Assembly: GCF_019669905.1 (NCBI RefSeq)
Contig: NZ_AP019777.1
Location: 4,030,001-4,094,000 of the forward strand
Direction: 5' to 3'
DNA from: Methylomonas koyamae
Lineage (GTDB): Bacteria > Pseudomonadota > Gammaproteobacteria > Methylococcales > Methylomonadaceae
Length of the DNA: 64,000 nt
The translations under genes were made by a program, and so were the position numbers. The notes beneath the pieces were generated by a model. It ran no database searches. It worked only from the letters and a program-made list of their open reading frames with translations, and was not told the DNA's origin. Positions 55,208 through 62,439 of this stretch are shown here, one piece after another. Each line of letters opens with the position of its first letter. Within the stretch, counting starts at the first letter, position 1.

Positions 55208-55629
55208 CCAACACTTTAGAAATCAACCTGCCGCGCAAACTGACCAACCAATTGCTGCATCTGGCGCAAATGTCACCGGAGGCCGAGATCTGCGGTTTGA
55301 TCGGCGCCGACGCCAGCGGCAAACCGGTCGGCTGCTATCCGGTCAACAACAGTGCCGCCGAGCCGAAACGCCGATTTTTACTGGATGCGGCCGAACAAAT
55401 CGCGGCGATGAAGCAAATGCGCGAAAACGGGCAAAGCCTGTTCGCGATTTACCATTCCCATCCCGACGCGCCGGCCACGCCCTCGGCCACCGACATCGCC
55501 GAAGCCGCTTATCCGGATGCGCTGAATTTGATTATCTCGTTGAACACCAAAGGCGTATTGGAAATGCGCGGCTTCAAGATCGACGGCAATAACGTCACCG
55601 AAGCCGTGTTGAATTTGATCGAAGCCTAA
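55204..55629 (+). CDS. JAMM/MPN-family metal-dependent isopeptidase-like protein
   Basis: 141-aa Mov34/MPN/PAD-1 protein. The zinc motif is HSHPDAPATPSATD (H-x-H-P-x7-S-x2-D) with the upstream Glu in EICGLIG, so the site appears complete. Bacterial relatives cut C-terminal peptides from ubiquitin-like sulfur carriers of the ThiS/MoaD type or related substrates. The ATG at 55204 overlaps the prmC stop as ATGA. It overlaps the convergent regulator gene by four bases. No ThiF/MoeB gene is next to it. Confidence 0.85.
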   Translation: MTNTLEINLPRKLTNQLLHLAQMSPEAEICGLIGADASGKPVGCYPVNNSAAEPKRRFLLDAAEQIAAMKQMRENGQSLFAIYHSHPDAPATPSATDIAEAAYPDALNLIISLNTKGVLEMRGFKIDGNNVTEAVLNLIEA

Positions 55630-57014
55630 GAGCCCTTGCACTTCAGGTTGTATTTCTGCACCCGGTAACGCAAAGTCTCTCGGGTCGTGCCCAACATCCG
55701 TGCAGCCGCGGTGACATTTTCGTCGGTGCGGTTCAATACTTCCTGGATCAGGTATTTCTCCATATCGTGCAGGCTCAGACTGCCGTCCAACGGCAGAAAA
55801 ATGCCGTTTTCGTTTTGCTGCACGGCCGGACCGGTCGGTGCATTCGGCAATTGCAACCAATGCTCGGGAAAGTTCTCGTCGGTTGCCAGCAACACGCAGC
55901 GCTCGACCACATTGCGCAATTCGCGCACGTTGCCGGGCCAATCGTAGCCTTTCAATAAAGCCCAGGCCTGTTTGGAAATTTTGCTGACATTCTTCGCCGA
56001 CTTGCGGTTGCTCTCGGCGACGAAAAACGGCACCAGTTCCTCCAAATCCTGCTTGCGCTCGCGTAAGGCCGGCACCCGCAGGCTCATCACGTTCAGGCGG
56101 TGGTACAAATCGCTGCGGAATAAGCCCAGCTCGACTTTTTGCAACAGATTCAAGTTGGTGGCGGCGATGATTTGCACGTCTATCGCAATCTCGGTTTCGC
56201 CGCCCAAACGCCGAATGCGCAAATCCTCCACCGCCTTCAGTAACTTGGTCTGCAAATCCAGATCCATCTCGCCGATCTCGTCGAGAAACAAAGTGCCGGT
56301 GTGGGCCTGCTCGAACAAACCGCGGTGGCGCTTCTTGGCACCGGTAAACGCGCCGGCTTCGTACCCGAATAATTCCGATTCCAACAATTCCCGCGGCAAC
56401 GCCGCACAGTTGATCTCGATCAGCGGCGCATTGGCCCGGTTGCCGGAGGCGTGCAGGATGCGGGCGATCAAGCCCTTGCCGGTACCGGTTTCGCCGGAAA
56501 TGATCAAACTGGAAAACGGCGTATTCGCCACCTGGGCGATCATAGTCCTCAGTAAAGTCGCCGCCTGACTGCCGCCGATCAAGGCATCTACCGTGTGCTT
56601 GCTGTTGCGCGCCATAGCCTGATGCTGCACCTGGCGCTGGGCCCGCGCACTGCGCGCTGCACCTTCGACCAACAAGTTCAGCCGCTCCAGCTCGCAGGGT
56701 TTTTCGACGAAGTCGTAAGCGCCCAAACGCACCGCCCGCACCGAGTCGGCAACCCCGCCGTAACCGGTTAAAAACACCCATTCGCTGCTGACGATTTTGT
56801 CCTTGATTCTTTCCAGCAAATCCAGGGCATTGCCGTCCGGCAGGTTCATGTCGGACAACACCACCAACGGATCGATAGTCTGGCTCAACAAATGCCGCTC
56901 GGCTTGTTGCAGATTCTCGCTAATCGTCACTTCCCAATTTTTTTTCCGAAAAAAACGCGCCAGCTCGGAACCGAGCAAGGCCTCATCTTCGATGATTAAC
57001 AGAGTGTCCGGCAT
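55626..57014 (-). CDS. Sigma-54-dependent NtrC-family response regulator
   Basis: 462 aa. Receiver domain at residues 1-120 with phospho-acceptor Asp55 ([10 protein letters not shown]). The central AAA+ domain has Walker A GETGTGKG, the sigma-54 contact GAFTGA and Walker [10 protein letters not shown] Fis-type helix-turn-helix is at the C-terminus ([20 protein letters not shown]). Activates sigma-54 promoters when phosphorylated. Its ATG is five bases after the stop of the upstream CDF transporter gene; the likely kinase is the gene beyond that. Confidence 0.95.
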   Translation of the reverse strand: MPDTLLIIEDEALLGSELARFFRKKNWEVTISENLQQAERHLLSQTIDPLVVLSDMNLPDGNALDLLERIKDKIVSSEWVFLTGYGGVADSVRAVRLGAYDFVEKPCELERLNLLVEGAARSARAQRQVQHQAMARNSKHTVDALIGGSQAATLLRTMIAQVANTPFSSLIISGETGTGKGLIARILHASGNRANAPLIEINCAALPRELLESELFGYEAGAFTGAKKRHRGLFEQAHTGTLFLDEIGEMDLDLQTKLLKAVEDLRIRRLGGETEIAIDVQIIAATNLNLLQKVELGLFRSDLYHRLNVMSLRVPALRERKQDLEELVPFFVAESNRKSAKNVSKISKQAWALLKGYDWPGNVRELRNVVERCVLLATDENFPEHWLQLPNAPTGPAVQQNENGIFLPLDGSLSLHDMEKYLIQEVLNRTDENVTAAARMLGTTRETLRYRVQKYNLKCKGS

Positions 57015-57019
57015 AGGCG

Positions 57020-57964
57020 TTATTTATGCTCCCAGGAGGCAAGGTCTTCGATCGGTTCCAGATGGGTGTCGATATCGATGTTGTCCAAATTGTCCATGAT
57101 CCGCCGCTCGATGTCTTCCAGCAAATCGTGGCCCTGCTGTACGCTCCATTGGCCCGGCACCAGCACGTGCACCGACATGAAACGGCGGGCACCGGCGTAA
57201 CGGGTCCGCAAGGCGTGGTAGGCAATAGCATGGCTGGCGACGTATTGCTCCAACACCTCAACGATGGCTCTGACCTCGTCGGCCGGCAAGGCCGCGTCGA
57301 GCAATCCGGAAACGGTACGCCGAATCAACTGCAAGCCGGCCCAAACGATATGCAAGGCCACGCCGATCGCCAGCAACGGATCCAGAATTTCCCAGCCGGT
57401 CATACCCAGACTTTTCGCCAGACTCAAACTGGCTTCGAACCGGTTGCCCACTGAAATCAAGGCAATCCCGACCAGGATGCCGACCGTGGTCCAGACGTCG
57501 GTCATCAAGTGCTTGCCGTCGGCTTCGAGCGTGATCGATTGCCGGTTGCGGCCAACCCGGATCAAAATGCGCGCGACCGCCAGATTGATCAACGACGCGA
57601 ACACCGATATGGCAATACCCAAATCCAGTTGTTGCAAAGCCTGCGGATGCCACAAGCGATCCCAAGCCGAAAAACCGATGCTGAAAGCCGCAAGCAGAAT
57701 CATCACGCCTTCGGCGCCGCTGGAAAAATACTCGATTTTCTCGTGGCCGTAGGCGTGGGTAGCATCCGGTGGCCGGGCGGAAATACTCAACACGGCAACC
57801 ATGATCACCGCCGCCAACAAATTAATCACCGATTCCAGTGCGTCGGATAACAAACCCACCGACCCGGTCAGCCAATAGGCGTAACTTTTCAGCGCGATAG
57901 TCGACACGGCCGCGGCGATGGACAGCCAACCATAAGCGGCGAGAGATTTCGGTGCGTCAGCCAT
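57020..57964 (-). CDS. Cation diffusion facilitator (CDF) transporter
   Basis: 314 aa with six predicted spans and a C-terminal cytoplasmic domain, as in FieF/ZitB-type exporters. Site-A residues differ from the common pattern: TM2 reads SDALES (Asp41 then Ser45 where a second Asp is usual), whereas TM5 has the intact HLMTD (His152, Asp156). Such exporters remove Zn, Fe, Mn or Co with proton antiport. It lies between a histidine kinase and an NtrC regulator on the same strand, five bases before the regulator. Confidence 0.9.
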   Translation of the reverse strand: MADAPKSLAAYGWLSIAAAVSTIALKSYAYWLTGSVGLLSDALESVINLLAAVIMVAVLSISARPPDATHAYGHEKIEYFSSGAEGVMILLAAFSIGFSAWDRLWHPQALQQLDLGIAISVFASLINLAVARILIRVGRNRQSITLEADGKHLMTDVWTTVGILVGIALISVGNRFEASLSLAKSLGMTGWEILDPLLAIGVALHIVWAGLQLIRRTVSGLLDAALPADEVRAIVEVLEQYVASHAIAYHALRTRYAGARRFMSVHVLVPGQWSVQQGHDLLEDIERRIMDNLDNIDIDTHLEPIEDLASWEHK

Positions 57965-58022
57965 TAGCGTTGCATTGTCAGAAAAGGCTGAATATTAGCA
58001 GATTGAACTACGCCGGCCGGCC

Positions 58023-59450
58023 TCATACGGTCAGCGGCAAGGTCAATGTTACGCAAGCATGGCCCTGGGCATCGTTTTGCAATTGCAGCGCCCCTTGGTG
58101 GTCTTTGGCGAAACGCCGGACCATCGCCAACCCCAAACCGCTGCCGCCGTCCTTCAGGCTGACAAAGGGGCGGATGCCGTGGCGCAAAAAGTCGGCGCTG
58201 AAACCCGGACCGGAATCGACCACGGTAAGCTCCAACTTGTCGTCTACAATCTCGGCCGTGACGTCGACGGCGCCGTTATTGGGGCCGATGGCCTGCACCG
58301 CATTCAACAATAAATTCAGGATCGCCTGGCGGAACTCGCTCTCCGGCAAGAAGGCATACAGGTTATCGGCCACCCGACAATTGAACGCCACATTTTCCCG
58401 GGCCTGGTATTTCAGCAAGGTTAACAATTCTTCCAGCAAAGGCTGCACCGCGACCCGTTGCGACGTCTCGCCGTTACTGCGGGCCGAGGCCAATAAATCG
58501 TTCAAATTGCGAGTCAGCCGCTGCACTTCGCGGTACACCATCCGCAACCGTTCCGCCAATTCGCTGTCGCCGCATTCCTCCAACATGTTCTCCAGTGCCA
58601 ATTGGATACTGGCCAGCGGATTGCGCAGTTCGTGGGCAGTGCTGGCCGCCAATTCGGCCAATGCCGCCAAACGCTCGGCCTTGGCCAACTGCTGGCTGCG
58701 CTCCAGCAAAGCGTGGCTGGTTTGCCGGACTCGGTATTCCAGCAATTCGGTATGCTGCAAATGTTCGCGCTCCAGCTCCACCAGACGCGAGACCAAATGG
58801 TTATAGCGGTCGAACAAGGCGTGCATTAAAGGATCCGAGGTGCTGCGGTTGATCGGCTTCATTTCGCCTTCCGCCAGACCGGACAACAGTTCCTTCAAAC
58901 AGTCCAACGGTTCCAATACATTGGTGCGGAAGAAATAACCGACGATCCACAGCAGCAACAGCGGCAACAAAATCGCCAACTGCATTTCGAGTTCGCCGTC
59001 GTCCTCGATATTGATCAACAGCCGCTCTTCTTCTTGAGCCTGGCGGTCCAGAACCTGCTTGATCAATTGCAAGGCATGGACCAGATTGGCCTGGTCGCCC
59101 TGCACCGCCTTGCCGAACACTTCCTGCAATTGCTGCAGATTAGCCGGAATCGCGCTGTCGTAGTCGCTCAAGCCGCCGATCAATTGCTCCTGGATATCGG
59201 ACATTTGGCTTTTCTCGGCTTCGGAGGCGCTCTGATTGGTCGACAGCGTCAATTGCAGTTGCAGCAGTTCGAATAGCGTATCTTCCAAATGGTGGCCGCG
59301 GCCGATATCGCGTTCGATGATGTGGATCCGCTGATCGTTAACCCAGGTCAAGCGGCCGATCGCCAACAATTCGGCAATCACCAACAGGCCAAGAACAAAG
59401 CTGACGAAAATAACCGGCCGAAACAGCAGGCGGCGCATGGTGGGGTACAT
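58023..59450 (-). CDS. Sensor histidine kinase
   Basis: 475 aa. TM1 about 12-32, a periplasmic helical sensor about 33-155 with no known motif, TM2 about 157-174, then a HAMP-like linker. The phospho-acceptor is His273 in AHELRNPLAS; N box NLLLNAVQAIG, G1 DSGPGFS and G2 GGSGLGLAMVRR complete the catalytic domain. Start at 59450 or five residues in (MRRLLF). Probable partner of the NtrC-type regulator at 55626, with the CDF gene between them. Confidence 0.93.
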   Translation of the reverse strand: MYPTMRRLLFRPVIFVSFVLGLLVIAELLAIGRLTWVNDQRIHIIERDIGRGHHLEDTLFELLQLQLTLSTNQSASEAEKSQMSDIQEQLIGGLSDYDSAIPANLQQLQEVFGKAVQGDQANLVHALQLIKQVLDRQAQEEERLLINIEDDGELEMQLAILLPLLLLWIVGYFFRTNVLEPLDCLKELLSGLAEGEMKPINRSTSDPLMHALFDRYNHLVSRLVELEREHLQHTELLEYRVRQTSHALLERSQQLAKAERLAALAELAASTAHELRNPLASIQLALENMLEECGDSELAERLRMVYREVQRLTRNLNDLLASARSNGETSQRVAVQPLLEELLTLLKYQARENVAFNCRVADNLYAFLPESEFRQAILNLLLNAVQAIGPNNGAVDVTAEIVDDKLELTVVDSGPGFSADFLRHGIRPFVSLKDGGSGLGLAMVRRFAKDHQGALQLQNDAQGHACVTLTLPLTV

Positions 59451-59548
59451 AGGCGGATACCGGGTAATCGTAAGATAGCTGGGGAGTTTACCCGACGTTG
59501 TTCGAAGTCGGTAAGCGGATAGCTAGCGACATCCGGTTTTTATTCGGC

Positions 59549-59584
59549 AAAAAAAACGCCTCGTTTCAGGAAAAACGAGGCGTT
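59549..59584 (-). terminator. Strong terminator of the porin gene
   Basis: 12-bp inverted repeat AACGCCTCGTTT / AAACGAGGCGTT with a 6-base loop; on the - strand it is followed by eight T residues in all. It lies about 40 bases after the porin stop and isolates the porin from the downstream kinase gene. Confidence 0.92.
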
Positions 59585-59626
59585 CATTCCACACATGCCG
59601 CTGCCCGGGTAATACCCGCGGCTCGA

Positions 59627-61072
59627 TTAGTAGTTGAACTGCAACTGGGTACGGATCATGTCGCCGCTGGCTTGCTGCAAAAATCCGGCGGCGGTTGTTT
59701 GAGTTTGGATTTGGGTACGGTTCATAGTTGAGTAAGCCACAGTTAACTCCAAAGCCTTATTGATTTGATACTCGACACCTGCCTCGACTTCATCAACCGA
59801 CACTCTCGGGGCATTGGTAACGCCTTTCCACGCGCCGTCGTAGGTTTGCCATTTCACATAAGGGAACATCGTGCCTTTGGTACCGAATACTTCGTCGATT
59901 TTGTACATGGCTTGGACATAACCGCCTTCCAAATGTTTGCGGTCGATGACGTTGGTTACCGGATCGAGCGTGGAGCCCGCCCCCCAGTTCCATTCCGCTT
60001 GCAAGCCGAATGGTTGCGGGAATAAGACTGCGTGGACGCCTACCCGGTCTTCGCTGTTATCCCGCGCGGTCGGGGTGCCGGAACCGAAGCGGCTGGTATA
60101 CGCCGCAGTGGATCGGTTAAACCGGCCCGATAACGCATCAGCCCCAATTTCCACTACTTGACCTCTCAGGCCCATGAAGCCCAGGTCGAATGGATAGGTA
60201 GAGTGGGCTACCAAATACATCCCGTCATTGGCTTCGGCTTTGTTGATACCTTGACCGTTATAAACACCGATACCCAAGACACCGTAATCACCCGAGGTTT
60301 TCAAGCCCTTCTTGGTCAAATCCTTCCAGAGCTTTTGTACGTCGGACGGACTCCAGTAGGCAAATAAGCCCAAATCACGTTCGCTGGGTACCGCGCTGTT
60401 CAGGGCGTCGTCGCGGTCCAGGGTCAAACGGTTTTGCGAGGATTGCAGGTTTTCCCAACCGAACGGTACTTTCGATTGGCCGGCGCGAATCCGATATTCA
60501 TGGGCTTTGTCGAAGGCCAAGTCGGCATAAGCATCGCGCAACTGGGCAAAGTTTAGGTCGCCGTTGGTAGTGGCGAAATCCGGTTGCAAGTACAACGAGA
60601 TATAGTCGTTGATGTCGCCGGAGAAAACCAAACGTACCCGGCGCAATGAGAAGTTACTGTTATTGCCGATCGAACCATCGCCGACCGATTTCAGCTCCGG
60701 TTCGCCAGCGACGCGATCCCCACTCAGAGGCTGGTTATAACGCATTTGGGTATAACCGCGCATGTTGATCTTGTTGAACCACTTCTCGTCGTTCTTGGCC
60801 TTGTCTTCGCGCTGAGCCACGATATGCTCTTCGATGGCTTTCAATTCGTTGGTTTTCAGTTCCAGATCGGTTTGAATCGCAGTCAAATCGGCTTTTTGTT
60901 TGGCATTGTCTTCGACTTTTTCGAAAGACCCTAATTTGGTCCGGCCGGGACCGGGCTCGGCAAAGATCTGCTTGGTTTTGTCGTCCACGTACAGGTCCAA
61001 CGCGACGGCTTCGGCAAAGCTGCCGGCACCCATCACCGCCACGATTGCCAAACTAAGCTTGGAAAGTTTCAT
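59627..61072 (-). CDS. Phosphate-selective porin (OprO/OprP family)
   Basis: 481-aa outer-membrane porin. A signal peptide (MKLSKLSLAIVAVMGAGSFAEA) is followed by a helical coiled-coil segment (about residues 45-85, TDLELKTNELKAIEEHIVAQ) and then a beta-barrel ending with the C-terminal aromatic residue in QLQFNY. Family members (OprO/P) form trimeric anion or phosphate channels. The ATG at 61072 is chosen for its signal peptide and a GGAG site. A Pho box upstream supports phosphate-starvation control. Confidence 0.88.
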   Translation of the reverse strand: MKLSKLSLAIVAVMGAGSFAEAVALDLYVDDKTKQIFAEPGPGRTKLGSFEKVEDNAKQKADLTAIQTDLELKTNELKAIEEHIVAQREDKAKNDEKWFNKINMRGYTQMRYNQPLSGDRVAGEPELKSVGDGSIGNNSNFSLRRVRLVFSGDINDYISLYLQPDFATTNGDLNFAQLRDAYADLAFDKAHEYRIRAGQSKVPFGWENLQSSQNRLTLDRDDALNSAVPSERDLGLFAYWSPSDVQKLWKDLTKKGLKTSGDYGVLGIGVYNGQGINKAEANDGMYLVAHSTYPFDLGFMGLRGQVVEIGADALSGRFNRSTAAYTSRFGSGTPTARDNSEDRVGVHAVLFPQPFGLQAEWNWGAGSTLDPVTNVIDRKHLEGGYVQAMYKIDEVFGTKGTMFPYVKWQTYDGAWKGVTNAPRVSVDEVEAGVEYQINKALELTVAYSTMNRTQIQTQTTAAGFLQQASGDMIRTQLQFNY

Positions 61073-61146
61073 CAAAAATGCTCCGTAATTTAAATAAATC
61101 AATAAATTAAGACAGGCCAACCGGCTTGGCCGGCGAGTTTGGAAGC

Positions 61147-61152
61147 ATTTTA
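61147..61152 (-). promoter_or_regulatory. -10 element of the porin promoter
   Basis: TAAAAT on the - strand lies 10 bases downstream of the Pho box, the spacing expected when PhoB replaces the -35 contact. No good -35 hexamer is needed or seen. Confidence 0.65.
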
Positions 61153-61162
61153 GGGAGGCAAT

Positions 61163-61180
61163 ATGACAGCTTTGTGACAG
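61163..61180 (-). promoter_or_regulatory. Pho box (PhoB binding site)
   Basis: On the - strand CTGTCAC-AAAG-CTGTCAT: two CTGTCA direct repeats with an 11-base period, close to the consensus CTGTCATAAAACTGTCAT (key repeats CTGTCAT). It sits about 90 bases before the porin ATG and is correctly placed against the -10. Confidence 0.88.
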
Positions 61181-61188
61181 CTCGGTTT

Positions 61189-61208
61189 AAGCAACGCCAA
61201 CGTTGCTT
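61189..61208. repeat. Perfect 8-bp hairpin upstream of the Pho box
   Basis: AAGCAACG / CGTTGCTT with a 4-base loop. Nine bases upstream of the Pho box in the porin direction. No T-run; could be a further operator or a weak end for the HDOD transcript. Confidence 0.35.
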
Positions 61209-61407
61209 AAAGGCAACAAATCCGCCGAATCGGATCGAAAATATTTGATAGGCAGCACATATTCAACCGCGCGGCTTGCCGCCGGCAATCATGCAACAAA
61301 GCTGTCCTTTTTGGATTTGCAAGCGTGGCGGCCGCAAAAACGGCCGTAACATTTGCGTCACAACCGGCTGCAAGCCTTAGCGGGCAGGCACGGAAAAGCG
61401 GGATAAA

Positions 61408-62259
61408 TTAGCGGGAGGGGTAGAACAGTTTAAAAATGACTTCGAATTCGTCGCTGATCTTGTCCAGTACGAAACTGATTTGTTCCGGGGACAGGTTGAG
61501 GGCGCTGACCGCCAGCGCGTCGTAGGGGTTCTCGATCCGGCTCAGGCAATTGGCCAACCGCACCATCGCGGCCAAGTCGGAATACGGGCTGATGGTGTCC
61601 GGAAAACTATGCAAGCGGATGCTTTCCACAATGGCTTCCGGCAGATTCCAGAGCTGGCACAGTTGGGCACCGACCTGAAAATGGTCGAATCCGATCACGC
61701 TTTGCTCGGTATGGACATCGTCGTCCACTTCCAGATGCGCCTGCGCTTGCAACAACAAATCCACTTCCCGAGCCAATACCGGAATCCGGCGGTAGAACAC
61801 CAACTGGCCCAAGTTATGCAGCAAACCGCAGATAAAGGCGACTTCCGCGTGGTGCTTGCCGAATTGCGCGTCGAGTTCGCGGGCGATCAGCGCGCAACGC
61901 AGATTGCGCGCCCAAAAGTCGTGTATCGTGAAAATCTGGCCGGGCAAATCGGAAAACCGCTCCACGATAACCGCGCCAAGCACCAGATTCTGCAGCTCGC
62001 GGGTACCGATCAGCGTGATGGCGCGAGCAATGGAACCGACTTGGGCCGGAAAGCCGTAGAAAGCGCTATTGACGATCTTCAACAACTTGGCGGCCAGCGC
62101 TGCGTCGTTCTCGATCACAAACGCGGCGTCCTTTGCGGTCTTGGCGGAATCGTCGACGATCTTCTTCAATTGGAAGTAAATATTGGGGGGAGAAGCGAGT
62201 TGGAGATCGCCCCGCAACAAATCGGCAATGGTTAACGTGGAGGGTGAGGATACTATCAT
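61408..62259 (-). CDS. HDOD domain protein
   Basis: 283 aa. The HDOD domain spans about residues 15-215 (LAAKLLKIVNSAFYGFP, FICGLLHNLGQLVF, LWNLPEAIVESI). HDOD proteins are linked to signalling and motility, often beside cyclic-di-GMP enzymes; here the divergent gene is such an enzyme. HD-type metal residues are lacking as is usual for HDOD. Start is the ATG at 62259, after two TTG codons in frame. Confidence 0.88.
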   Translation of the reverse strand: MIVSSPSTLTIADLLRGDLQLASPPNIYFQLKKIVDDSAKTAKDAAFVIENDAALAAKLLKIVNSAFYGFPAQVGSIARAITLIGTRELQNLVLGAVIVERFSDLPGQIFTIHDFWARNLRCALIARELDAQFGKHHAEVAFICGLLHNLGQLVFYRRIPVLAREVDLLLQAQAHLEVDDDVHTEQSVIGFDHFQVGAQLCQLWNLPEAIVESIRLHSFPDTISPYSDLAAMVRLANCLSRIENPYDALAVSALNLSPEQISFVLDKISDEFEVIFKLFYPSR

Positions 62260-62439
62260 CAACAATTCTAAATTTATAAATTTGCACCTATACTAACTGG
62301 AAATAGCATAGAAACGACTTTAAAGTCTGCGCTTAACCCTAGTCCATTTCAATGGAATTACAAGCTTTACCAATGCCGGCCACTCTCCCAGCCCATGTTT
62401 GAAGCTCCCCATTTCCAACAAATACCTGGATGGTATTAA

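Larger units (their letters stand above)
61073..61407. other. Porin upstream region, no gene seen
   Basis: 335 bases between the porin start and the end of the HDOD gene. The part nearest the porin has the promoter and Pho box; the rest (about 61210-61407) shows no frame with a family match, no clear terminator and no further motif. Confidence 0.6.

Noticed and set aside
55378..56781. 467-codon open frame on the - strand over the JAMM gene and the response regulator
   Set aside because: Gly/Arg-rich frame overlapping the true regulator frame, whose AAA+ and helix-turn-helix motifs are intact.
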